Origin: Platycnemis pennipes
Lineage: Eukaryota; Arthropoda; Insecta; Odonata; Platycnemididae
Length of the DNA stretch: 64,000 nucleotides
NCBI GenBank assembly: GCA_933228895.1
Contig: OW121850.1
Location: 34,915,773 to 34,979,772 of the forward strand
Direction of reading: 5' to 3'
This document shows positions 1 through 10,510 of this stretch, in pieces (position 1 is the first letter of the stretch; the number at the start of each line of letters is the position of its first letter). The position numbers were made by a program, and so were the translations under genes. The notes under the pieces are model-generated. The model made no database searches, was not told where the DNA came from, and was given only the letters and a program-made list of their open reading frames with translations.

Positions 1-247
1 CCTATCGGAGAGTAGCAATGAATAGCATTGGTAGCTGCATGTTGGTATGAGTACTTGAAGCTAACCCTACTAACAGAATGTTTTTGCATGTTTTCTTTGC
101 AATTTCTATATTTTTTAAATAGTGTAGTTCTGACTACTATATTAATACTATTCCTTTTTTATGCATGATATGTAGTGCATGTTTGGTGAGCAATCACCCC
201 CTGCCACACACCCTTGTGGTGGCTTGCAGGGTATTATGTAGATGTAG
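1..247 (+). mobile_element. 3' end of a family A CR1-like LINE (cut by the window edge)
   Basis: The first bases encode the RT polyprotein C-terminus (LSESSNE, stop TAG at 23-25), matching the other family A copies. A 3' UTR follows, then the terminal hairpin (CCCTGCCACACACCC...GGTGGCTTGCAGGG) and a short GTAGATGTAG tail, so sense is plus. The rest of the copy lies outside the window. Confidence 0.85.
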
Positions 248-408
248 AAAAGTGGCATTTTTATGTTTTTTAAATGCCCAGTTACTCCCCAGTTCTCTCT
301 CATGTGTTGCTGTAAATGTCGAAAAGTAGACTTCATTGCATTGCCGGCTTCATGTTTGAAGGCCGAGTCCATAAGCTCTCTGTGCAACGTGGTTAAAATC
401 CACTTATT

Positions 409-990
409 TACATCTACAACTACATATACATAATACCCTGCAAGCCACCACAAGGGTGTGTGGCAGGGGGTGATTCTCACCAAACATGCACTACATATCA
501 TGCATTAAAAAGGAATAGTATTAATATAGTAGTCAGAACAACACTATTAAAAAAAAGATACAAATTGCTAAGCAAACATGCAAAAACATTCTGTTAGTAG
601 GGTTAGCTTTAAGTACTCATACCAACATGCAGCTACCAATGCTATTCATTGCTACTCTCTGATAGGATATATTTACCGTTATTCGTATCTCTAATTGTTC
701 GAGGGAAAAAGGACATTTTGAATCTATCAGTTCGGCAATCAATTTCTCTAATTTTATGAATATGGTCCAGTCTGCCATAGTAAGTTGGGGTTCGTAAAAT
801 ATTTTTAACTTCATCACTGAAAATATTGCCTTGGAATTTGTTTAAGAGATTGTCTAAATTTCAACCTGCGATCTGACAATGATTCCCATTTCAATTCATT
901 TAATAGACTGGTTACGCTAACATAATTATCGTATCGTCCCGTTACAAATCTTGCCGATCTTCGCTGCACACGTTCGAGTTCATTACTTAG
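409..990 (-). mobile_element. 5'-truncated family A LINE copy, frameshifted
   Basis: Read on the minus strand, this runs from the RT C-terminal region (NELERVQRRSARFV) through LKWESLSDRRLKF to the stop at 642-644, then the 3' UTR and hairpin tail ending at 409. Near 851 two bases are missing compared with the intact copies, which splits the frame in two. Similarity stops abruptly at about 990, as expected from 5' truncation during target-primed reverse transcription. Confidence 0.85.
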
Positions 991-2437
991 ATGAACTGGA
1001 GACTGGTCGCTGAAAGTCATTGAATTCACGCAGAGAACCATCCCTGTTATTTGATGTCCTCTCGCGCTCACGGATGGCTTCTTCGTATGCGCGAGTATGA
1101 GTGAGCGTCTGTATGAATGACTGTGACGTCACCACATCTCTGGACGTTATGGTTACATAAGATCCGGCCTTCAGCAAATCTCTTATCTCTCGCTTCGTGT
1201 CTAACTGCCTGCGCTTGCTGGTTTCCAACAGTTAATTTGAAAAGGCTTTCGAGCTAAGCGCAATTAACAAATTTGGCGGTATTGCTTGTAGCAGCGATTT
1301 TCCCCGTAAACTCGGCCTGAATGCCTCTCGCTACCTCACCGCGTTACTGAGATCGGTGGGGCAGAAATCAAAACCGCTTTCTATTTCTCGCCTCGGACGA
1401 TTTTTCCGCGTTCTGAACTGCAATCGGAGCCACCTGGCGCACAAAAATTATCGCCGGCATGTATTTGTGACCATCTTCGATTTTTCCCATCCGGAAAAAC
1501 TCAGGCACGCCAAAATTGTTTCATGCGCGGGATCGTTCTCGAGTTGAGTTTTATGAACAGGCGCCTCTGGCCTTGCATTGGGCACGGCTGACTGCTGAGG
1601 ATTTTTCGGAAAGCTGTGTTTCACTGCCCCTGCGATGAAAATCCTCTCTGGGGCCAGTAAATTCTCAGTAAACCACTTTAGAGGCGACTATAGGCGAACG
1701 TGTGGTCACCGGGTCATCTCTCCCCTCAATATTCCCTCCCTGCGACCTCGAGAATGCGTCATCGCCCAGACGGAATAGACGCGTGGCCGCTAGCAGCTTT
1801 CCAACGGGTCGCCTCTCCCCAACCAAATCAGGAACGGAAGGCTTAGCAGAAAAAGCTTGACTCATCGACGGCCTACCAAACCTGTGGGCCCCATCCTCTC
1901 CCTGTGAGAGAGGGAGAGAGAGATACATGCTATTGCACGGCCTTCTCCCCTCTCGATTACACAACCTGCCGAAAAATGACATGAAAAAAATCGCCTAGTC
2001 CTTTTCGTAAGCGGCTGAACGAGATTAGACCCATGAAATGATTGACTTTGAAGGGGATTCGGTGCGCTCGTACGGGTCTGAAGAATGAAGAATGGTGGGT
2101 CATCAGTACTCCTCGGATGTAAAAAAGCTACTGATATTTAAAATCGACGATCTATGATACGAAGGACGTGATTCGTGATTTATATTCTCTTAAAATTATG
2201 GAATATATACTCCTCAAATTATCCCAGAGAGGACTGAAAAATTTTTCAATGCCGCTAGTGAGATTTGCGTATTCATAATTTGAGAACATCTTCTAAAAGG
2301 GAATATGCCTCATCACAGCTATCTATATGTAATACTCTGTGTACTTATCAATTAAATGTTTTAATTGAAACTATATACATCATAAAGGGAAAACGTATCA
2401 TTAAATGGTCCACCTTTCTGCGTTTAAAGCGAAAACA
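991..2437. other. No recognisable gene
   Basis: Mixed-composition unique sequence. Short open frames (for example 1665-1982 minus) show no family I recognise and no codon or domain signal. I see no repeat tail here. Confidence 0.5.
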
Positions 2438-3066
2438 TCAACATCTACATAATACCCTGCAATCCACCATAAAGGTGCGTGGCAGGAGGTAAATTCTCAC
2501 CAAATATGCACTGCATATCATGCATAAAAAAGGAATAGTATTTATATGCTGCTCTAAACTTCACCATTTAAAAAAAGATGAAAATAGCAAAGCAAACATG
2601 CAAAAACATGCTGTTATTTGGGTTAGCTTTAAGTGCTCATACCAACATGCAGCTACCAATGTTATGCATTGCTACACTCGTATTACATTTATATTTACCG
2701 TTATTCATATCCCTAATTGTACGATGAAAAAAGGACCTTTTGAATCTGTCAGTTCGGCAATCAATTTCTCTAATTTTGTAATCATGGTCCAGCCTACTAT
2801 AGGAATTTGGGGTTCGCAAAATGTTTTTAACATCATCACTGAAAACATGGCCTTGGAATTTGTTTAAGAGATTAAGTCTAAATTTTAACCTGCGATCTGA
2901 CAAAAATTCCCAAATTAATTCATTTAATAAACTGGTTACGCTAATATCACAAATCTTGCCGATCTTCGCTGCACACGTTCAAGTTCATTATTTAGACCGA
3001 TTTCGTAGGGATCCCATACACTGGCAGCATATTCCGAATGAGGTCTAACAAGAGAAAGATAAGATT
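2438..3066 (-). mobile_element. Family A LINE copy, subfamily A2, truncated
   Basis: The 3' hairpin tail begins at about 2441. Upstream on the minus strand lie the RT C-terminal segments YLSLVRPHSEYAASVWDP, RVQRRSARFV and SDRRLKFRLNLLNKFQ. Compared with A1 copies the stop region differs (the frame runs on to a stop at 2637 and ends IGSCMLV), and a deletion near 2945 breaks the frame. The copy at 36558-37170 belongs to the same subfamily. Confidence 0.8.
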
Positions 3067-3247
3067 TAGTTGATGGTGCTCTAACCGTCGTGGTAGGTTT
3101 TCCTGGACCACCTCTCCTAACTTTCTCCAATTTCCAGCGTTTCTTTCCTTACTGAATTTTCCTTCTCCGTTCAGCATATAGCCTATTTCCCTTTATCATA
3201 TTTAAATGCCCAGCTTTTCCTTCCTCTTTCTTTCTTGGCTTGTACTT

Positions 3248-3325
3248 CATCTATATCTACATGTTACCCTGTAAGCCTCTGCAAATGTGTATGGCAGGGG
3301 GTGAACCATCACCAAGCATTGATTA
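3248..3325 (-). mobile_element. Diverged LINE 3' tail only
   Basis: CATCTATATCTACATG followed by a diverged copy of the terminal hairpin (GTGTATGGCAGGGGGTGAA). No coding sequence is attached, so this is a severely 5'-truncated insertion. Confidence 0.6.
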
Positions 3326-3409
3326 TCAATGAGAGAGAACACTTAAAACCATGCAGGCATGAAAAAAATACTACTCCATAAACACTACTTATATGAAACC
3401 AATAGTACT

Positions 3410-4843
3410 AGTGGCAGGGGGTGAATTCTCACCAAACATGCACTACATATCATGCATAAAATAGGATTAATATTAATATATTAGTCTAAACCTCCGTATT
3501 TAAAAAGATAAAAATAGCAAAGTAAGCATGCAAAAACACGCTGTTATTTGGGTTACCATCAAGGCCTTATACCAACATGCAACTACATATGCTATAGATT
3601 GATGAACACGTATTGGACATATTTACCGCTATTCATATCCATAATTGTACGAGGAAAAAAGGACATTTTCAATCTGCCAGTTCGGCAATCAGTTTCTCTA
3701 ATTTTGTAATCATGGTCCAGTAATCCAAAGTAAGTTGGGGTTCTCAAAATATTTTAAACGTAATCACTGAAAATATTATCTTGGAATTTATTTAAGAGAT
3801 TAAGTCTAAATTTCAACCTGCGATCTGACAATAATTCCCATTTTTATTCAGTTAATAGACTGGTTACGCTAGTATGGTTATCGTATCTGTATCTATATCT
3901 ACGACATACCCTGCAAGCCACCTCGAGGGTGTGTGGCAGGGGGTGCACCCACACCAGGAACAATGACACAAGAAACAAAAATGAACAAGAAAACAAGCAC
4001 CACACCTTTAAAAGTAATTAGGGGGGAAAAAAGAAAAAAACTACCAAATCCCAATCATGCAGGACACACCCAAGAATACCATGCATGGCATGATTTGTAT
4101 CGTCCCTTTACAAATCTTGCTGATCTTCGTTGCACACGTTCAAGTTCATGATTTAACCGATTTCGTAGGGATCCCATCTGCTGGCAGCATATTCCAAATG
4201 AGGTCTAACAAGGAAAAAGTAGCTAATTTCTCGTACGTGATCGCCACATTCACCCAATATTCTTGTGATGAATCCTAGTTTACGATTATTTTGCCCCATT
4301 ATTTCATGTTTGTGTTTAACCCAGGAAAGATCATGTGTCAGTCTTATTTCAAGATGTTTAATGGATTCCACGTTTGTTAATTCATCATTATTTATTTTGT
4401 ACGGGCTAGGAGGAGAACAATTCTTTTTCCAAAAATTCATTACCAAACATTTAAAAAAATTTTATTCTAACTGCCCTGTATCACAATTTTTCAACTGCTT
4501 GTAGGTCATCATTTAAATATTCTTTATCATTTGGGCCGAGAATTTCCCAGTACACTACTGCGTCATCTCAAATAGACGAAGCTTACTTTTGACCACCTTC
4601 TTGATATCATTTATGTACAGAAGGAACAGGAGTGGACCTATCACACTACCTTGTGGGACACCTGAAGTGACTTCAATGGCCGGGGAGATAACACCGTCCA
4701 AAATAACCCTTTTTACACGATCATGTAGGAAATCATTTATGCATGATATAATATTACTGTCTAACCCATAAACTTTAATTTTAAAATTATTTTGCTCTGA
4801 GGCATCTTGTCAAAAGCTTTCTTGAAATCGAGAAATATTGCAA
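3410..4843 (-). pseudogene. Family A LINE copy (RT and C-terminal region) interrupted by a D insertion
   Basis: Two collinear blocks, 3410-3887 and 4097-4843, make one minus-strand copy running from the RT palm (AFDK region near 4830) through the TSGVPQGSVIGP-like segment, a damaged FADD region near 4570 and LVRPHLEYAASRWDPYEIG to the 3' UTR. Many point changes and small indels break the frame. The 3' hairpin is incomplete at 3410. The blocks are separated by the 209 bp insertion at 3888-4096, and joining them restores the alignment to other copies. Confidence 0.8.
3888..4096 (-). mobile_element. Family D LINE 3' fragment nested in a family A copy
   Basis: A 209 bp block splits the A copy and is flanked by GTATC on both sides (3883-3887 and 4097-4101), a 5 bp target-site duplication. 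Its tail has the shared hairpin but an (AGATAT)-type end, and it continues into GGTGCACCCACACCAGG, which recurs on the plus strand at 33112-33201. No coding sequence was recognised in it. Confidence 0.8.
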
Positions 4844-4845
4844 CA

Positions 4846-5985
4846 TGCACTACAGACTACACTAAAATATTTCCCCTACCTATACCTTTGCGGCGCCTGC
4901 TCCCTGCCTATTGTGTTCTCTTATAGTACGGGGGAAAAATAACATTTTGAATCTATCAGTACGACAATCTATCTCTCTAATCTTATTTATCTGGTCGAAT
5001 CTAGCATAATACAATGGTGTTTTTAATAGGTACCTAACTTTTTCAGTGAAGCTATCCGATTGAAATTTCCCTAATAGCTTTAATCTGTACTTTAACCTAC
5101 GCTCTGATAATGATTCCCACCCTAATTCTTGTATTAATGCTGATAAACTCCTCAACCTATCGTAACACCTTTTAACGAAACTAGCTTCTCTACGCTACAC
5201 AGTGTCTAGTTCTCTAATCAATTTATTCGGATCCCATACAATGGCTACATACTCAAGGTGGGGCCAAACTAGTGAAAAGTAGCATATCTCTGTTTGTCTT
5301 CTCATCACATTTCCCAAGTACTCTTTTTATAAATCCTAGTTTTTTCTTGGCTCGGCCGCATATTTCCCGGTTGTGTCTTCCCCACGATATATTACACCTA
5401 AATACCTTATGATTTCAACGCACTCGATATTTGTGTTAATAATTTTATAGGATCGCTCTATCGAATTATTCCACCACCAAAAATTAATACATACACACTT
5501 TTAAGGTTAAGTTCTAACTGCCATTTGTCGCTCCACTATTGAATTGCATCTAAATCCTGCTAAGCGATTCCCTGTTTTCTTCATTTCATATACCCCTGTG
5601 CACCACGGAATCGTCTGCAAAAAGTCCAAGCTTACCATTAACCACGGTACTCAAATCGTTTATGTATAAAATAAATAAAAGTGGTCCTATTGCACTAACT
5701 CCCGATGTGACTTATTTTGTGTCCGACATGATAACATCTATAACAACCCTCTGCTCTCGCCCATTTAAGAATTCTTTCGCCCAACATACAACGTCTTTAT
5801 TTATACCAAAACTGTCTAACCTCAAAATTAATGTATCATGAGGAACTTTATCGAATTCCTTTTTAAAATCTAAAAATATCGCATCAACTTCAGTACTGTT
5901 TTCGCCGTAGACTAAAATATCGTGTTCGAATAAAGCTAATTGTGTCTCGCAAGATCTACCTTTCCGGAACCATGTTGGCCATTCC
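4846..5985 (-). pseudogene. Family B LINE fragment (RT palm to C-terminus)
   Basis: Minus-strand fragments read GRSCETQLALFEHDI, AIFLDFKKEFDKVPHDTLI and REQRVVID (5712-5985), then LIQELGWESLSERRLKYRLKLL and EIDCRTDRFKMLFFPRTIRE (4880-5155). These are CR1-type RT palm and C-terminal segments, clearly diverged from family A. The middle is broken by frameshifts and the 3' hairpin tail is missing, because the copy abuts the 5' end of the neighbouring A copy at about 4844. Confidence 0.75.
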
Positions 5986-6244
5986 GGAACATAGCGTGTT
6001 TCCCCTGTCGCTACCACTTGCAAGAAAACCACAGTCGTCCGTTTGATAGTAGAGGGTAAGCTCACTCCCTTATTTCCGAAACCCCACGGCATGAGAAATC
6101 CGAGTTAGGGGTGAGGAGGAGGATCTGGAGGGCTCCTGTCTTTTATATTTTGTTTCAAGAACTCAAACATTTTCGTGCTTAGTTGGTCATTTTCATTTGT
6201 AGTGCCTGAATTTGAGTAAAGTGCTTTGGAAGCATCTACATTGC

Positions 6245-7035
6245 CTTGTAATGATTTTTTGGAAAAAGAATAGCTCTCCTCCTACCACTTACAAAATAAG
6301 TAATAATGAATTAACAAACGTGGAATCCATTAAATATCTTGGAATAAGACTGACAAATGATCTTTCCTGGGGTAAACACATTCGTGAAATAACGGGTCAA
6401 GCGAATCGCAAACTGGGTTTCATTAAAAGAGTATTGGGTAAATGTGACGATCATGTACGGGAAATCAGCTACTTTTCCCTTGTTAGACCTCATTTGGAAT
6501 ATGCTGCCAGTGTATGGGATCCCTACGAAATCGGTCTAAGTAATGAACTTGAACGTGTGCAGCGAAGATCGGCAAGATTTGTAAAGGGACGATACGATAA
6601 TTATATTAGCGTAACCAGTCTATTAAATGAATTGAAATGGGAATCATTGTCAGATCGCAGGTTGAAATTTAGACTTAATCTCTTCCACAAATTCCAAGGC
6701 AATATTTTCAGTGATGATGTTAAAAATATTTTACGAACCCCAACTTACTATGGCAGACTGGACCATAATCATAAAGTTAGAGAAATTGATTGCCGAACTG
6801 ACCGATTCAAAATGTCCTTTTTCCCTCGCACAATAAGAGATACGAATAACGGTAAATATGTTCTATCGGAAAGTAGCAATGAATAGCATTGGTAGCTGCA
6901 TGTTGGTATGAGTACTTAAAGCTAACCCTACTAACAGAATGTTTTTGCATGTTTGCTTTGCAATTTCTATATTTTTTAAATAGTGTAGTTCTGACTACTA
7001 TGTTGATGCTATTCCTTTTTTATGCATGATATGTA
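6245..7035 (+). mobile_element. Family A LINE copy, left part (split by a nested insertion)
   Basis: This plus copy starts inside the RT region at the MNFWKK segment and carries the full C-terminal region: SIKYLGIRLTNDLSW, LVRPHLEYAASVWDPYEIG, RVQRRSARFVKGRYDN, FFPRTIRDTNNGKY and LSESSNE with the stop at 6884-6886. The frame is open from 6212, which extends past the element boundary. The 3' UTR stops at ATGTA (7031-7035), where the minus A copy is inserted, and resumes at 10328. Confidence 0.9.
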
Positions 7036-10000
7036 CATCTACATCTACATCTACATAATACCCTGCAAGCCACCACAAGGGTGTGTGGCAGGGGGTGATT
7101 GCTCACCAAACATGCACTACATATCATGCATAAAAAAGGAATAGCATTAATATAGTAGTCAGAACTACACTATTTAAAAAGATAGAAATTGCAAAGAAAA
7201 CATGCAAAAACACTCCGTTAGTAGGGTTAGCTCTAAGTACTCATACCAACATGCAGCTACCAATGCTATTCATTGCTACTCTCCGATAGGACATATTTAC
7301 CGTTATTCGTATCTCTTATTGTGCGAGGGAAAAAGGACATTTTGAATCGGTCAGTTCGGCAATCAATTTCTCTAACTTTATGATTATGGTCCAGTCTGCC
7401 ATAGTAAGTTGGGGTTCGTAAAATATTTTTAACATCATCACTGAAAATATTGCCTTGGAATTTGTGGAACAGATTAAGTCTAAATTTCAACCTGCGATCT
7501 GACAATGATTCCCATTTCAATTCATTTAATAGACTGGTTACGCTAATATAATTATCGTATCGCCCCTTTACAAATCTTGCCGATCTTCGCTGCACACGTT
7601 CAAGTTCATTACTTAGACCAATTTCGTAGGGATCCCATACACTGGCAGCATATTCCAAATGAGGTCTAACAAGGGAAAAGTAGCTGATTTCTCGTACATG
7701 ATCGTCACATTTACCCAATACTCTTTTAATGAAACCCAGTTTGCGATTCGCTTGACCCATTATTTCACGAATGTGTTTACCCCAGGAAAGATCATTTGTC
7801 AGTCTTATTCCAAGATATTTAATGGATTCCACGTTTGTTAATTCATTATTACTTATTTTGTAAGTGGTAGGAGGAGAGCTATTCTTTTTCCAAAAATTCA
7901 TTACAAGACATTTCTTAAAGTTTAATTCTAACTGCCATGTATCACACCAAGTTTCAATTGCTTGTAGGTCAATATTTAAATATTCTTTATCGTTCGGGCA
8001 TAGAATTTCCCTGTACACTACTGCGTCATCGGCAAATAGACGAAGCTTACTTTTTACCACCTTTTGGATATCATTAATATACAAAAGGAATAGGAGTGGA
8101 CCTATCACACTACCTTGTGGGACACCCGAAGTGACTTTAATTGCCGGTGAGGAAACACCGTCCAAAACAACCCTTTGAACCCGATCATGCAGAAAATCAT
8201 TAATCCATGATATAATGTTACTGTCTAACCCATAAGATTTTAACTTCAAAATTAGTTTGCTGTGAGAAACCTTGTCAAAAGCCTTCTTGAAGTCAAGAAA
8301 TATAGCATCCACTGGAATATTATTTTCGCCAGAAACTAAAATATCGTGGGAAAAGAGAGCAAGTTGGGTTTCACACGATCTGCTCTTTCGGAAGCCATGC
8401 TGGACATTGGACAATAAATTCTGGCTATCTAGGTGTCCCATGACTGAACTGACAATTATATGTTCTAGGACCTTGCATGAAATGGATGTGAGGGATATAG
8501 GTCTGTAGTTAGATGGCTGCTCCCTATCGCCACTTTTAAAAATGGGTGTTACATCGGCTGCTTTCCAGTCCATCGGTACGACGTGTTCGGTCAGGGATTT
8601 ATTAAATACTATTTCAAGGTAGGGGGAAATTTCGGATGCTAACTCTCTATACACGCGGGAGGGAATTTCATCAGGGCCAGGAGATTTGTTGGGGCTTATA
8701 TCTTTAAGTAATTTTTCAATACCATTACAGGAAATGTCAATTGGTTGCATCAACCGCTGAAAGAGGTCAGGTAACACGACAGTTGAATCCCCGGAAGGTG
8801 GGTTAAAAACGGTTTGGAAGAAGGAATTTAGCAAGTTAACTTTGTCGAGTGTGTTTGTGGTCATTTCACCTCTATCATTTTTAAGTGAATGGACGGCAGA
8901 CTTATGGCCTTGCACTTCCCTTACGTACGACCAGAAGACTTTTGGATTTTCTTTCAATTGTTCCCCAAGTGTTTTTCTTTTGAATTCTGCAAATGCATTA
9001 CTAAGGGCTGACTTTGCAGTGGATTTTGAAATTTTATAATTTTCAATAATTACATTACGCTCATCAGTGGGCATATGTTTACTATTTTTTTTCATTTTAG
9101 CATGACATATTCGCTGCCGTCTCAGGGATTTTCTCACTTCGGCATTGTACCACCTAGGTTCAGTGCTTTCTTTTTTGAATTTACTAGGGATAAATCTGTT
9201 GATCCCAGAGCGCATGATATTAATGAACGACTTCCATGAATCGTTGGTACATACCTTTATGGAAGACTTTTTGAAATTCGATAAGGAATCTCTTAAATAA
9301 ATTTTAAAGTTAGCAAAGTCTGCTCTTTTAAAAATGTAAAACTTTCTTTTTTGTTTAAAATTTTTATCTAAAGATAGCGAGAGTTTTGCAGTTATAACTC
9401 TGTGGTCACTGATTCCATCAACCGTGTCAATCATTGTCACATGTTGTGGGATATTGGTTGCCAGTAAATCAAGAGTGTTGTCCCCTCTATTAGGTGCTGT
9501 AGCTAATTGTGTCAGGGAGTTATTGGAGAAAACATCTAATAGAGTCTCACAGATGTCTTTGTCCCTTCCTCCAGCTTTGAAGCAGTATGTTCTCCAGTCT
9601 ATTGATGGTGCATTGAAATCTCCACCTATTATTATATTACGTTCGCTGTTACGGGACGTTATAGTATTTATCTGGTTTCCCAGTTCTAATAATGACTCAA
9701 CATCAGTGTTTGGGGGCCTATAGAAGGCGCAGACAGATATTGATCTGGATTTAGGGCATGTTAATGAACACCAAACACATTCTAAGGGGTTGTCGGGAAA
9801 TATTACTGCTTTGCTAATGATTGAGTTCTTGACTGCAATGAAAACACCACCACCTGCTCTGTTATGTCTATCTTTTCTATATATTTTAAAAGATTTGGGG
9901 AATATTTCTGAGTCAGGAATGTCATCCGTCAGCCAACTTTCAGTTCCTATAATTACATCTGCATCAGTAGTATGAATAAGGTGATGGAACTCAGGTATCT

Positions 10001-10327
10001 TGTTTTTAAGACTTCGGCAATTAACTACCGCAACGGAAATATTTTCACCTCGACTATTATTAAGGCTACAAGGGAGAGCTGTAGTCATGTCTGAAGTATT
10101 TTGAGGTTCAATTCTGCTTTCATGTAAGTTAGCCGATAAAGCGACTGGCAACGAGAAGTTATTTACCCCACTACATGACCTACTCTCTACCCTACCATCT
10201 ACCCTAAAAAAGGCCTGCAATGATCTAATACCCTATCCGCCACGCGTTTGGCGGCGTCCGGAGTGTAATGAACTCCAGAGCGGTTTAACGGGTGTCTACA
10301 CGACCGAAGCGACGGCTGAAGGTCAAG
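7036..10327 (-). mobile_element. Long family A CR1-like LINE copy, nested in another A copy
   Basis: A 3.29 kb minus-strand insertion. Its 3' end is (CATCTA)n plus the hairpin at 7036 and its 5' truncation is at about 10326. It is flanked by ATGTA (7031-7035 and 10328-10332), and removing it rejoins the plus copy's 3' UTR exactly. It carries complete endonuclease and RT domains. Aligned with the 47.2 kb copy, its 5' end lies inside the SGNH-like domain. The low decay suggests that it is the younger partner in this nest. Confidence 0.93.
7266..10220 (-). CDS. Endonuclease-reverse transcriptase polyprotein of LINE family A
   Basis: A 984-codon open frame. Residues about 58-285 form an AP-type endonuclease: VVNCRSLKNK, GTESWL (catalytic Glu), FYRPPNT, GGDFNAPSIDW and GISDHRV (the SDH motif). 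Residues about 510-770 form the RT: KSPGPDEIPSRV, YRPISLTS, AIFLDFKKAFDK, TSGVPQGSVIGPLL and FADD at 729-732. A C-terminal region runs to FFPRTIRD and LSESSNE. The role is to nick genomic DNA and copy the element RNA at the nick. The apparent start is a TTG and is not a real start: one T is missing from the T-tract near 10206-10211 compared with the 47.2 kb copy, which cuts the frame from about 40 upstream SGNH-domain codons. Endonuclease and RT motifs look complete, but the 5' truncation means the copy probably lacks its promoter and true start. Confidence 0.92.
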   Translation of the reverse strand: MQAFFRVDGRVESRSCSGVNNFSLPVALSANLHESRIEPQNTSDMTTALPCSLNNSRGENISVAVVNCRSLKNKIPEFHHLIHTTDADVIIGTESWLTDDIPDSEIFPKSFKIYRKDRHNRAGGGVFIAVKNSIISKAVIFPDNPLECVWCSLTCPKSRSISVCAFYRPPNTDVESLLELGNQINTITSRNSERNIIIGGDFNAPSIDWRTYCFKAGGRDKDICETLLDVFSNNSLTQLATAPNRGDNTLDLLATNIPQHVTMIDTVDGISDHRVITAKLSLSLDKNFKQKRKFYIFKRADFANFKIYLRDSLSNFKKSSIKVCTNDSWKSFINIMRSGINRFIPSKFKKESTEPRWYNAEVRKSLRRQRICHAKMKKNSKHMPTDERNVIIENYKISKSTAKSALSNAFAEFKRKTLGEQLKENPKVFWSYVREVQGHKSAVHSLKNDRGEMTTNTLDKVNLLNSFFQTVFNPPSGDSTVVLPDLFQRLMQPIDISCNGIEKLLKDISPNKSPGPDEIPSRVYRELASEISPYLEIVFNKSLTEHVVPMDWKAADVTPIFKSGDREQPSNYRPISLTSISCKVLEHIIVSSVMGHLDSQNLLSNVQHGFRKSRSCETQLALFSHDILVSGENNIPVDAIFLDFKKAFDKVSHSKLILKLKSYGLDSNIISWINDFLHDRVQRVVLDGVSSPAIKVTSGVPQGSVIGPLLFLLYINDIQKVVKSKLRLFADDAVVYREILCPNDKEYLNIDLQAIETWCDTWQLELNFKKCLVMNFWKKNSSPPTTYKISNNELTNVESIKYLGIRLTNDLSWGKHIREIMGQANRKLGFIKRVLGKCDDHVREISYFSLVRPHLEYAASVWDPYEIGLSNELERVQRRSARFVKGRYDNYISVTSLLNELKWESLSDRRLKFRLNLFHKFQGNIFSDDVKNILRTPTYYGRLDHNHKVREIDCRTDRFKMSFFPRTIRDTNNGKYVLSESSNE

Positions 10328-10415
10328 ATGTAGTGCATGTTTGGTGAGCAATCACCCCCTGCCACACACCCTTGTGGTGGCTTGCAGGGTATTATGTAGA
10401 TGTAGATGTAGATGT
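10328..10415 (+). mobile_element. Family A LINE copy, right part (3' tail)
   Basis: This continues the plus copy at 6245-7035 after the nested insertion: ATGTAGTGCATGTTTGG, the hairpin, and a tail of repeated GTAGAT units. It abuts an inverted C tail at about 10416. Confidence 0.9.
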
Positions 10416-10510
10416 ACATCTACGCAATAGCCTGCAAGCCACCGCGAGGGGGTGTGGCAGGTGTTGAAGATCACCAGACGTGCACTATTGACATGCAAAT
10501 AGGTTAACTG
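10416..10510 (-). mobile_element. Family C LINE 3' tail, truncated
   Basis: CATCTACGCAATAGCC, then the hairpin with a GCGAGG loop, then the C-type 3' UTR (GAAGATCACC...CTATTGACATGCAA). Similarity ends at about 10510. No coding sequence. Confidence 0.7.

Noticed and set aside
7036..7060. (CATCTA)n with regularly repeated hairpins across the window as a CRISPR array or satellite
   Set aside because: The repeats are the 3' ends of LINE copies, in both orientations, with variable spacing and individual target duplications. The DNA is eukaryotic.
7659..9975. Open frames antisense to the A polyprotein
   Set aside because: They recur opposite every A copy, follow the sense codons and carry no domain.
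10218..10220. TTG as the start codon of the 984-codon polyprotein
   Set aside because: Alignment to the 47.2 kb copy shows the frame begins here only because a T is missing just inside. Coding similarity continues upstream in another frame.
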